Of a stretch of 14,915 nucleotides of DNA, positions 8,115-14,915 are shown one piece after another; positions within the stretch are counted from its first letter, which is position 1; each line of letters begins with the position of its first letter. The stretch is taken from NCBI GenBank assembly GCA_040758525.1, contig JBFLVQ010000165.1, positions 1 through 14,915 of the forward strand. The letters run 5' to 3'. This stretch comes from JBFLVQ01 sp040758525 (GTDB taxonomy: Bacteria > Acidobacteriota > Blastocatellia > Chloracidobacteriales > JADJPF01). The notes beneath the pieces were generated by a model. The model did not search any database. It was not told the DNA's origin and saw only the letters and a list, made by a program, of their open reading frames with translations. Position numbers and translations under genes: made by a program.

Positions 8115-8399
8115 TCAGCGGGCACGCCCGCGTAATAGACCGCCTACACGCTTAATTAGCCAAAGTGGACCCACCAATAAGTAGATTGGGTTAGAGAAAA
8201 AGGCTGGTCGGTTGCCCTCAAAAGCATGCCCAATAAACTGGAAGATCCATCCCACGACAAACAGGGTTAATGCAATTTTCCAATCAAAATAAACCCAGCC
8301 AATCGAAATTATGATCATAGGTATTCCGATCGCATGGGTGAGCTTGTTCATTGGATGACGGTGGGCAGACTTGTATTTTTCAATAAAAGATTGAGCCAT
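8115..8399 (-). CDS. DUF962/Mpo1-like membrane protein
   Basis: 94 residues. It belongs to the DUF962 (YGL010w/Mpo1) family. The yeast member is an iron(II)-dependent dioxygenase that alpha-oxidises 2-hydroxy fatty acids, but the bacterial role is not established. Visible family features are His13, His15, Asn18 and His22 in HRHPMNKLTHAIGIP, hydrophobic helices at about 25-38 and 41-58, and QFIGHAFEGNRPAFF (His58, Glu61). A third hydrophobic stretch lies at about 70-83. The protein ends in a basic tail (RVGGLLRGRAR). The ATG at 8399 is backed by GGAGG on the minus strand at 8409-8413, 9-10 nt away. It is transcribed away from the 960-residue gene across a shared 214-nt spacer. Confidence 0.85.
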   Translation of the reverse strand: MAQSFIEKYKSAHRHPMNKLTHAIGIPMIIISIGWVYFDWKIALTLFVVGWIFQFIGHAFEGNRPAFFSNPIYLLVGPLWLIKRVGGLLRGRAR

Positions 8400-8455
8400 G
8401 GCAGATTAGCCTCCATTTATCGGCTAAGATATTATTAGCATACTAGCGCTGTCAA

Positions 8456-8476
8456 TTGTTCCTTGGAACAAGTTCC
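8456..8476. repeat. Alternating GTTCC/GGAAC triple repeat (operator-like)
   Basis: Three five-base arms alternate in orientation at a 7-nt step: GTTCC (8458-8462), TT, GGAAC (8465-8469), AA, GTTCC (8472-8476). This makes two overlapping dyads; the left one extends to a 7-bp arm TTGTTCC/GGAACAA. It sits in the divergent spacer between the DUF962 and 960-residue genes, about 35 nt upstream of the candidate -35 box. The spacing of the GAAC/GTTC half-sites does not match the classical LexA boxes I know (GAAC-N4-GTTC or GTTC-N7-GTTC). Confidence 0.45.
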
Positions 8477-8510
8477 TGGATGCGACACTCATAATTGATA
8501 AGATTTGCTT

Positions 8511-8539
8511 TTGCTGCACAAAAGGCTAGTGGTTATGTT
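8511..8539 (+). promoter_or_regulatory. Candidate promoter of the 960-residue gene
   Basis: TTGCTG (8511-8516), a 17-nt spacer, then TATGTT (8534-8539). Three of six and four of six bases match the sigma-70 consensus at ideal spacing, which would give a leader of about 65-70 nt. The TPR gene has a similar TTGCAT-N17-TATGTT upstream. Prediction only. Confidence 0.3.
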
Positions 8540-8613
8540 ATCATCTGTATGAAATTAGTGAGCCTTTAATCAACATTTACTAGGGCAAGAAAAGGCAAAC
8601 TCCAATAGTTGTA

Positions 8614-11496
8614 ATGCAATTTCACCTCGAGAATGAAAAACCGAAGCCGACTAAGAAGTACGCGGGTGAGCCGGGCCTCGCGCAAGGGCAGTCGAGCGAG
8701 GAGATTGATAAAGAGCTTTATGAGAAGCTCTCCTCACTAGGCATTAACCTTACTAGCAGTGCGGCCTCCCCCAGTACACGTGCAACCAATGCCTTGCCTG
8801 CTGCGCTGGATGAGAAGCGCACAGCAGTTCTAGATATAGGAGAATTGCGTAATGCCTTGCGTCAGCAGATAGGCATTGCTGAGATCAAACGGGAAGTAGA
8901 GAAGATCATAAGAGGTATACTGGAGACTGGACCGGCTGATGAGGGCCAAACGCAAGAGCTAGAATTACGCGCCTCTGCATTATTACTACCCTACTGTAAA
9001 GAGTATATTCCTGACTTTCCCAGAGAAGTACGTCCCTCAGAGTTTGCCATAGATCTTAATCTACAAGATATCATCGATTTTCATGCCGAAGCTAGCACCC
9101 TTTCACAGGAAGAGGTTGAGGAGACGGTTGAACAATATGCTGTACAGATAATCCAGACACTGCTCAGTCATCCATTGATTCCACAAAAAGCAGCTAAACG
9201 TATAGGTGTCGATCTTAAGACTACCGCACTTAAGGATGAACGTGGCACAGCTCTCTACTCGTCGAGTGATGCCCATTTCTTGCAGATCCTCTTTAATGAA
9301 CAGAAGCTGCTTGAACGGGGCGGTGAAGTTGGTCTGCTTGCTATTCTTATCTCAGGTAAGAAATGGAACAAGATCGATAGCGATATGCTATTTAATACTG
9401 CCGTACTCTTCACACTAGAAGCAATGGCAAAGAAGCGCGGTATTCCTAGTATCGTACTGCGCGGTCAAGGCGAGGATCACCCGATCGCCTACATATTAGG
9501 CGAATATATCGCACATAATCTGGATCAAGCATTAGAAGGACTGATCAATTTTGTAGAGAGTTTTCTACAGGTCTCTTTGGATGCTCTTAATGCTACTGCA
9601 GAAGGTTTCCTAAGCGCGATCTACCAAAACTATCTACCACAATTAAAAGTGATCTTTCATGATCGTTTGCATGAATCTTTTGATCGCTTTATAGAGATCT
9701 TTCGTCGCGAGTTTCAACAATCACAACAGACACTACGTAATAAGATCTTCTTTCTCAAGCGTATTGGCGATCTCTGTGAAGTCTCTTTCTACTGTTATGA
9801 AGCAATCTGTGTGTTGGAGTCAGCCAGCGGTGAGGTCTATGCAAAAGAGAAGCTTGATGAAGGTACAAAACATTTTGCATTTCGTAATAATATTCCCATT
9901 GACGAGACTTCCGATTTTCTCTCGCAGAAGAATACCCTCTCTGAGATTCTCCTATATACACTCAAGCAGCGTACTACTGTGCGAGAATCAGGCAGTGCAC
10001 AAGCCCATTTTGCTTCCAAACTGATGAATGATCTACTCTTCTTCCTAGATAGTCTGCGCAAAGTCTTTGACCATAGCTATGCGCGTGGACGAGCCACTTC
10101 CGCCAGTGACTATAATGGCTGGGAGGAGATGGTGGCAGACTGCTCACAGGGCTATTCGCGACTATTCTTTGGACGTAGTCTTAACGACATTGAGCGTTAT
10201 CATTTCGAGAATATCTACAAACGTCTGGTTGAGCATCATCTCTCATTCTTCGATCTACAGACACCTATGCTTTTCCAATCGACCGATTTCAAACTGGAAA
10301 AGTTTGCCAAAGCGAAAAGCCCAGAAGATAATCTTAAGGAGCATTTTCTCAAGTTTTTTATTGCGCTACATCAGGCACTGCTTAACTTCACACCAGAACA
10401 GTCAATAGAAACAAGTGCCCCCACCAGAGGATTAGAGACCGCACCTAGTCTTTCACATGCAGCGCGTCCCAATACGGCAGCCTTCACAATGGAGGCAGTG
10501 AAAGCGCGTGCATTTCTTTCACAAAGCGATCTATCACTTTCAGAATATACCCTTGAGGCGCTCTCAGCCACTATCACTCCAGATGCGCGGGATAAGGTGA
10601 TCCTATTGCAGGCGTTACGTTCAGCGGTAGACTTGGCCGGCAAAGCGCATACGGCTGAAGAGATCCATTCAATGAATCTCTTCCTACAAAATTTGCGTCA
10701 GCGTGTCAGTCTACTATATGTGCTTAACGACCAAGAGAAAGAGCAATGGCGCAATTCTATTCTTGCTTCCTTAAAGGAACTGGAACAGAACGATCCAATT
10801 GCAATCTCATCCTATGGATTGGTGTTGGGCAGCATAGACGATTGGGATATCTCACAAGAACGTATAATGGAAGAATGGAAGAATCCTGAGACAAGTATTT
10901 TGCGTATGCAGCAACTCTTCTTTATTCTGTTGCTGACACGTCCAATTGAGACACTACATAATCTTATAGACAATTACCAGCGTTGGCTTAGCAAGACGGA
11001 GCTGCCAGCCGATTCTGCTCGTAAGAAAGCGCATGAGAAACGATTAGAATTATTGCGCCGTTATCGTCAGCGTGGTCGCCTACAGCTTGCCCTATTACGT
11101 TTTCTACTGCTTACAATGCAATATGTGCAGCTCTCTTATGAGATTACGATCTGGGATCAACCCCCTGCTTACCTATTGGAAGATCTACTAGCAGTTGAAA
11201 CCCCGCTTAAGCGTGTACGTGAAATTATGACTGTGCTCTCAACTAAACATCCTGAAGAAGTCCGTCAAATTGTCAAGAAGTTTACCTCTGTACTTAATGA
11301 ACGTTTTCAGCAGAGTGCTTCTGGTTATAGTTACTACACAGATGAAGAGAAGAGGTTGTTGGAGAAGCGTCGGCATCAATTTGACGCGCTTGGTCAACGC
11401 GCGGCTTGGCAGGCCAAGCGTGATCGGCTAATCTTCACGCTTAGCCGCCTGCTGTTGCGCCCGATCAAAGGCACATCTGTGACTAATCAGAAGTAG
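8614..11496 (+). CDS. Large helical protein of unknown function
   Basis: 960 residues; I do not recognise a family. It has no signal peptide, no convincing membrane segment and no nucleotide-binding or catalytic signature. The sequence is rich in Leu, Glu, Gln, Arg and Lys and looks almost entirely alpha-helical. A charged, low-complexity N-terminus (about 1-70) precedes helices with coiled-coil character (about 75-105, LRNALRQQIGIAEIKREVEK). A large helical body runs to about 590, including a stretch near residue 300 (VLRGQGEDHPIAYILGEYIA). A Ser/Thr/Ala/Pro linker lies at about 597-625 (SIETSAPTRGLETAPS) and a second helical domain at about 630-960. The tail is basic. The layout suggests a scaffold or two-domain solenoid, but that is inference. 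Only a weak purine stretch precedes the ATG. It converges on ada with an 8-nt gap. Confidence 0.85.
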   Translation: MQFHLENEKPKPTKKYAGEPGLAQGQSSEEIDKELYEKLSSLGINLTSSAASPSTRATNALPAALDEKRTAVLDIGELRNALRQQIGIAEIKREVEKIIRGILETGPADEGQTQELELRASALLLPYCKEYIPDFPREVRPSEFAIDLNLQDIIDFHAEASTLSQEEVEETVEQYAVQIIQTLLSHPLIPQKAAKRIGVDLKTTALKDERGTALYSSSDAHFLQILFNEQKLLERGGEVGLLAILISGKKWNKIDSDMLFNTAVLFTLEAMAKKRGIPSIVLRGQGEDHPIAYILGEYIAHNLDQALEGLINFVESFLQVSLDALNATAEGFLSAIYQNYLPQLKVIFHDRLHESFDRFIEIFRREFQQSQQTLRNKIFFLKRIGDLCEVSFYCYEAICVLESASGEVYAKEKLDEGTKHFAFRNNIPIDETSDFLSQKNTLSEILLYTLKQRTTVRESGSAQAHFASKLMNDLLFFLDSLRKVFDHSYARGRATSASDYNGWEEMVADCSQGYSRLFFGRSLNDIERYHFENIYKRLVEHHLSFFDLQTPMLFQSTDFKLEKFAKAKSPEDNLKEHFLKFFIALHQALLNFTPEQSIETSAPTRGLETAPSLSHAARPNTAAFTMEAVKARAFLSQSDLSLSEYTLEALSATITPDARDKVILLQALRSAVDLAGKAHTAEEIHSMNLFLQNLRQRVSLLYVLNDQEKEQWRNSILASLKELEQNDPIAISSYGLVLGSIDDWDISQERIMEEWKNPETSILRMQQLFFILLLTRPIETLHNLIDNYQRWLSKTELPADSARKKAHEKRLELLRRYRQRGRLQLALLRFLLLTMQYVQLSYEITIWDQPPAYLLEDLLAVETPLKRVREIMTVLSTKHPEEVRQIVKKFTSVLNERFQQSASGYSYYTDEEKRLLEKRRHQFDALGQRAAWQAKRDRLIFTLSRLLLRPIKGTSVTNQK

Positions 11497-11504
11497 AAAG
11501 ATTC

Positions 11505-12611
11505 TCACGCTTCACCATCCACAATTGACTGTTCCTGAGTCAGTAATGCTTGCTTACGCGCCAGCCCCCAACGATAACCACCTAAATCTCCATTTTCACG
11601 AATCACCCGATGACAGGGCGTAACAATTGCCAATGGGTTGGTTGCACAGGCTCGTGCGACGGCTCTGGTTGCGGATGGTTGGCCAATACGCTGAGCAATT
11701 TCACTATATGAAGCCGTTTGGCCATAAGGTATACGACGCAACTCTTCCCAGACTCTAATCTGAAAAGCCGTTCCTTGTACATCTAGTGGTAGGTCTGGAT
11801 GTGGCGGTGCTTGCAAATATGTGAGTAACAATTGCACCTGTTTTTGTAAATGCAATTCATCTTGATGAATCTCTGCTTGAGGAAACTCTTTCCGCAACTC
11901 TTCTGTCAACTCTTCTGCTTTATTGCCTAAACGCACTGCACAAATACCTTTCTCGGTTGCCGCTACCAACAATAGACCCAGCGGGCTATCGGCAATGGTA
12001 TAGTTGATTGTCATTCCTCGACCACCCTTACGGTATGTCGCAGGAGTCATACCAAGTTGCGCAGTAGCTTTCTCGTAGAGTCTGCTACTAGAGCCATAAC
12101 CAGCATCATACATTGCCGTAGTGACATTTTGACCAGCTTTAATACCTTTCTTGAAAAGGTCAGCACGACGTGCTGCAGCATACTGTTTTGGCGTAATACC
12201 CATAAGTTTTTTGAAGAGTCTTTGCCAGTGTGACTGACTGAGCTTTAGCTGTTCACTGAGCGCAGTTAAATTCGGTCCTTCTTCAAGACCTAGATCGATT
12301 AGACGACAGACGCTTTGCACCAATTCAGCTTGTGGATCGCATAAGCTTACCTCATTGGGCCGACAACGCTGACAGGCACGGAAACCAGCTTGTCGCGCAG
12401 CTTCCGGTAAAGCAAAGAAAGAGACATTTTCACGCTTAGGTTGCCGTGAAGGACAAGACGGGCGACAGTAGACCCTGGTAGTACGTACACCATAATAGAA
12501 CAGCCCATCAAAATCTGTGTTACGAGATTGAATTGCCAGCCAGAATCTCTCTTCATTATCCGACGAGGCCGCCAGTGGCTCTATTGCAACTGAATTATTA
12601 TGTGAAGTCAT
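11505..12611 (-). CDS. ada: Bifunctional transcriptional activator / DNA methyltransferase Ada
   Basis: 368 residues. Ada repairs O6-methylguanine and methylphosphotriesters suicidally; methyl transfer to its N-terminal cysteine turns it into an activator of the adaptive response. The N-terminal Ada zinc domain has Cys49, Cys53, Cys80 and Cys83, the same spacing as E. coli Cys38/42/69/72, with Cys49 matching the methyl acceptor. An AraC-type helix-turn-helix follows (about 95-195, ending GMTPATYRKGG). The C-terminal methyltransferase domain (about 201-360) contains TAFQIRVWEELRRIPYG, the arginine-finger region SATRAVARACATNP and the active-site PCHRV with Cys333. The start is decided by AAGGAG (12620-12625, minus strand), exactly 8 nt before the ATG at 12611. 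The upstream ATG at 12635 has no such site. Length is normal (E. coli 354) and all catalytic residues are intact. Confidence 0.97.
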   Translation of the reverse strand: MTSHNNSVAIEPLAASSDNEERFWLAIQSRNTDFDGLFYYGVRTTRVYCRPSCPSRQPKRENVSFFALPEAARQAGFRACQRCRPNEVSLCDPQAELVQSVCRLIDLGLEEGPNLTALSEQLKLSQSHWQRLFKKLMGITPKQYAAARRADLFKKGIKAGQNVTTAMYDAGYGSSSRLYEKATAQLGMTPATYRKGGRGMTINYTIADSPLGLLLVAATEKGICAVRLGNKAEELTEELRKEFPQAEIHQDELHLQKQVQLLLTYLQAPPHPDLPLDVQGTAFQIRVWEELRRIPYGQTASYSEIAQRIGQPSATRAVARACATNPLAIVTPCHRVIRENGDLGGYRWGLARKQALLTQEQSIVDGEA

Positions 12612-12666
12612 TTTATTTACTCCTTCTGCTGGCATAGTAATGTAGTTAGCAGAGCCGGATCTATCC

Positions 12667-12685
12667 GAATTATGTATTGTAATTC
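12667..12685. promoter_or_regulatory. Dyad GAATTA-N7-TAATTC overlapping the putative ada promoter
   Basis: A perfect 6-bp inverted repeat with a 7-nt centre, in the spacer between ada (-) and the TPR gene (+). On the minus strand it contains TACAAT, a 5/6 match to a -10 box, about 65 nt before the ada start codon. A second short dyad, CGGAT-CT-ATCCG (12656-12667), abuts it and a further ATCCG occurs at 12690-12694. This could be an operator for ada autoregulation, but it does not resemble the E. coli Ada box. Confidence 0.35.
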
Positions 12686-12739
12686 TGCGATCCGCTACGG
12701 GAAAATTCTCGCCTTAATAGTGGTATCTTCAGCTTGCTG

Positions 12740-12768
12740 TTGCATCTAGACTTTTTTTACATTATGTT
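12740..12768 (+). promoter_or_regulatory. Candidate promoter of the TPR / 68-residue operon
   Basis: TTGCAT (12740-12745), 17 nt, TATGTT (12763-12768), placed about 64 nt before the TTG start of the TPR gene. The spacing is ideal and the hexamer matches are moderate. It resembles the candidate upstream of the 960-residue gene. Confidence 0.35.
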
Positions 12769-12831
12769 GAATAAACAGTCTATCTGTCTAATAACAGGTT
12801 GCCTTAGTAGCAACGAGTAGGAGGAAACGCT

Positions 12832-13149
12832 TTGGCCGGTTCACGCCTAGAAGCATTACAAGAGTTATTAAAGAATGAGCCCAATGATGCATTTGTACGC
12901 TATGGTTTGGCTAACGAATACTATAAGGCAGGTCAATTAGAAGAGTGCGTCAATATGATTGTATCTTACCTTAAGCTTGCCAATGATGAAGGGGCAGTCT
13001 ATCGTATGCTAGGTCATGCATTACTACGATTAGGTCGTCGTAATGAAGCACGCCAGGCTTTTGAACAGGGTATAGTAGCGGCTGAACACCATAACCATCC
13101 CAGCATGGCAGAAGAGTTTCGCGAAACAATCACTGAGGAGTTTGAATGA
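12832..13149 (+). CDS. Small tetratricopeptide-repeat protein
   Basis: 105 residues starting at a TTG codon. That start is decided by a consensus AGGAGG at 12819-12824, 7 nt upstream. The protein is essentially two TPR motifs: about 19-52 (DAFVRYGLANEYYKAGQLEEC) and about 54-87 (GAVYRMLGHALLRLGRRNEA), with a short acidic C-terminal helix ending EETITEEFE-like in FRETITEEFE. TPRs mediate protein-protein contacts, so this is probably a cytosolic adaptor; the partner is unknown. Its stop overlaps the next gene's start in an ATGA junction, which implies translational coupling and a shared role. Confidence 0.85.
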   Translation: MAGSRLEALQELLKNEPNDAFVRYGLANEYYKAGQLEECVNMIVSYLKLANDEGAVYRMLGHALLRLGRRNEARQAFEQGIVAAEHHNHPSMAEEFRETITEEFE

Positions 13150-13352
13150 GACTTAATATACTTCTCCCACCCACTCCAGGTGAACATCGTACGCTTACCG
13201 ATCGGGAACTTGACCAACTACATGAAGAGGGCCGTTATGATTCCTACAGCCGTATCTACCTTATTCAGGGCTATAATTGGCGTATTGTAGATAAGATCTG
13301 CCGCACCAATGGTATTACCGAGTATACCCTTGAATGTGAGAATGAGGCCTGA
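13146..13352 (+). CDS. Small hypothetical protein coupled to the TPR gene
   Basis: 68 residues, starting at the ATG that overlaps the TPR stop codon (ATGA, 13146-13149). The GAGGAG at 13135-13140, inside the TPR gene's 3' end, can serve as its ribosome-binding site. I recognise no family. It opens hydrophobic (MRLNILLPPTPGE), too short and proline-rich for a membrane helix. It continues with a charged helix (TDRELDQLHEEGRYDSY) and an aromatic, beta-prone second half (RIYLIQGYNWRIVDKICR). It has two cysteines. The coupling argues that it is a real gene and perhaps a partner of the TPR protein. Confidence 0.7.
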   Translation: MRLNILLPPTPGEHRTLTDRELDQLHEEGRYDSYSRIYLIQGYNWRIVDKICRTNGITEYTLECENEA

Positions 13353-13523
13353 TCGCCAATTAGACACTCCGTAGATCTACTCTGCAATGCGCAATTATAC
13401 GTTTAGCAATATTTCGTAACCGTAATCTACCCTTAAAATTACTGCCACACAGGAATACCAACTTCTGCTAAAATCGGTTCTACACGAATCTTCACTCTTA
13501 AATGGTTATAGCGATTTTGTGAA
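13353..13523. other. 171-nt spacer before the second kinase
   Basis: This spacer contains no gene that I can support. TAAAAT at 13469-13474 is a possible -10 box without a matching -35. The 10-bp palindrome GTAGATCTAC (13371-13380) lies 19 nt after the preceding stop codon. No T-tailed hairpin is visible. Confidence 0.4.
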
Positions 13524-14915
13524 ATGATAGGCCAAGACCTTTCCCATTATCGCATCCTCGACAGGCTAGGCGCTGGCGGTATGGGGGAGGTTTACCTAGC
13601 AGAAGATACTAATCTAGGTCGCCAAGTTGCGCTCAAACTGTTCTCTGCTGAATTTGCCAATAATGAGGCGCGTGTACAACGTTTTGAACGAGAGGCGCGT
13701 GCTGCTTCTACACTTAATCATCCCAATATTATTACTATTCATGAGATCGGACAGGTGAATGGTGTGCACTTTATTGCCACCGAATATATCAATGGTAAGA
13801 CATTGCGCCAGCAGATATCTAATGGTCGTATAGAACCAAGGGAAGCTCTGGAGATCGCATTGCAGGTGGCGAGTGCGCTCACGGCAGCACATCAGGTCGG
13901 TATTGTGCATCGTGATATTAAACCTGAGAATATAATGATTCGGCCCGATGGTTATGTGAAAGTGCTCGACTTCGGACTCGCCAAGTTTATTGAACGAGCG
14001 TCTCCTAGCAGCAATAGTGAGACAACATCAGGAGCAACCACGATCTTCAAAGATGACAGTGGTAAATCAGGTGTCCTGATAGGTACGCCCAAGTATATGT
14101 CTCCAGAACAGGTGCGCGGTCTGAAATTAGATGCGCGTACAGATATTTTTAGTCTTGGTATTGTAATTTATGAAATGATTACAGGATCTACACCATTTCA
14201 GGGAGCAACGGTGAGCGACTTGATTGTCGCAATCCTTAACCGTGAGCCTCCCTTATTAATTTCACATTCAATTGAGGGAGTACCCACAGAACTAGAACGG
14301 ATCATTAGCAAGTCTTTGTGTAAAGATCGTGAGGAGCGCTATCAAAATACTAAAGAGTTGTTGACAGATTTGAAGAGCCTCAAACATCGTATGGAATTTG
14401 AGGCCGAACTCGAACGTAGTGGTCAATTAATCATACTATCGAGTGACAAAACTCCCACCAAGGAAGCAATTCCTCGCTCCGAACTGAGATTCAATGATAC
14501 CGTGCCGGCTGCCACGACAGTTGAGTATGTTGTTAAAGGGATAGGGCAGAAAAATCGTGGTCTGCTAGCAATATTGGCGGCATTGATTCTGATTGGATCT
14601 AGCCTTGGTTACTATTCCTTACATCGCGAAACTATCGTGCCCGTGCCTACCACAGAAACACATAGTCTAGCCATCCTCCCTTTTCGTAACCTCAGGCCAG
14701 ATGCAGAGACCGATTTCCTGGGATTTACACTCTCTGATGCAATTATCACCAAGCTTAGCTATATACAGGTGCTGGCAGTAAGGCCCTCTTATACTGTGGA
14801 GAAATACCGTAATCAGGCGATCGATCCCAAGAGAGTGGCGCAGGAATTGAATGTCAACACTATGCTGGTCGGTAGTTATCTCAAAGATGATGATGATCTA
14901 AGGATCAATGCACAA
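13524..14915 (+). CDS. Membrane Ser/Thr protein kinase with TolB/FlgO-like sensor domain (3' end outside window)
   Basis: 464 codons are open to the right edge, so this gene is partial. The kinase domain (about 9-285) has GAGGMGEVY (16-24), Lys38 in ALKLF, HRDIKPEN (Asp131), DFG (149-151) and GTPKYMSPEQ (187-196), so it should be active. The activation segment is unusually long and Ser/Thr-rich (155-186, including SPSSNSETTSGATT), a likely autophosphorylation region. A juxtamembrane linker (about 290-345) leads to one transmembrane helix at about 346-366. After it comes the start of an extracytoplasmic domain: LAILPFRNL, LGFTLSDAIITKLS, VAQELNVNTMLVGSY and LRINAQ. This is the FlgO/TolB-N-like module typical of acidobacterial kinases, often followed by TPRs. 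The ATG at 13524 sits just before the kinase domain, with only a weak ribosome-binding site. Confidence 0.93.
   Translation, partial: MIGQDLSHYRILDRLGAGGMGEVYLAEDTNLGRQVALKLFSAEFANNEARVQRFEREARAASTLNHPNIITIHEIGQVNGVHFIATEYINGKTLRQQISNGRIEPREALEIALQVASALTAAHQVGIVHRDIKPENIMIRPDGYVKVLDFGLAKFIERASPSSNSETTSGATTIFKDDSGKSGVLIGTPKYMSPEQVRGLKLDARTDIFSLGIVIYEMITGSTPFQGATVSDLIVAILNREPPLLISHSIEGVPTELERIISKSLCKDREERYQNTKELLTDLKSLKHRMEFEAELERSGQLIILSSDKTPTKEAIPRSELRFNDTVPAATTVEYVVKGIGQKNRGLLAILAALILIGSSLGYYSLHRETIVPVPTTETHSLAILPFRNLRPDAETDFLGFTLSDAIITKLSYIQVLAVRPSYTVEKYRNQAIDPKRVAQELNVNTMLVGSYLKDDDDLRINAQ

Noticed and set aside
8116..8131. GC-rich hairpin GCGGG-CACG-CCCGC near the kinase/DUF962 convergence
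   Set aside because: It lies inside the last codons of the DUF962 gene (encoding GRAR) and no T-run follows on either strand, so I do not call a terminator.
8458..8476. LexA (SOS) box
   Set aside because: The GTTC/GAAC half-sites are present, but their spacing and orientation fit neither GAAC-N4-GTTC nor GTTC-N7-GTTC.
10067..10408. 113-codon plus-strand frame inside the 960-residue gene
   Set aside because: It overlaps fully with a long continuous gene, its composition is atypical and it has no ribosome-binding site; a shadow frame.
13371..13380. 10-bp palindrome GTAGATCTAC
   Set aside because: Short, with no loop and no T-tail; such palindromes are expected by chance in 15 kb.

Overview
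The window looks like chromosomal DNA from a free-living bacterium with moderate GC content (mid-40s % by eye). Two eukaryote-like Ser/Thr kinases within 9 kb point to Acidobacteriota. One is a zinc-ribbon/kinase/WD40 fusion and the other a kinase with a membrane segment and a 'LAILPF' sensor domain. The XdhC protein and the coupled TPR gene fit that picture. I lean towards class Blastocatellia, but this is inference from gene style and not a marker gene. I see no rRNA, tRNA, insertion sequence, phage gene or CRISPR array.

Layout. Positions 131-2912 (+) hold two genes of an exopolysaccharide/polysaccharide locus: an alpha/alpha-barrel-like protein of unknown reaction, then a polyprenyl-phosphate sugar-1-phosphate transferase. 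Positions 2917-3771 (+) encode an XdhC/CoxI-type protein packed directly behind them. Positions 3809-4654 (+) hold two small exported proteins; the first is broken by an apparent 1-nt frameshift in a run of four T. Positions 4662-5777 (+) encode a PLP aminotransferase that follows the second exported protein after 7 nt. Positions 5876-8089 (+) encode the WD40 kinase. Positions 8115-8399 (-) encode a DUF962/Mpo1-like membrane protein. A 214-nt divergent spacer with an operator-like alternating repeat separates it from an unrecognised 960-residue helical protein (8614-11496, +). That gene converges on ada (11505-12611, -), the adaptive-response regulator/DNA methyltransferase. Across a second divergent spacer lie a TPR gene and a translationally coupled 68-residue gene (12832-13352, +). 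A second Ser/Thr kinase (13524 onward, +) runs off the right edge.

How the parts work together. The left third builds or modifies a cell-surface polysaccharide. The kinases, TPR protein and Ada are signalling and stress-response functions. No single multi-gene system spans the window. The best candidates for something undescribed are the 960-residue protein with its repeat-bearing promoter region and the frameshifted exported protein. No gap between genes exceeds 300 bases.
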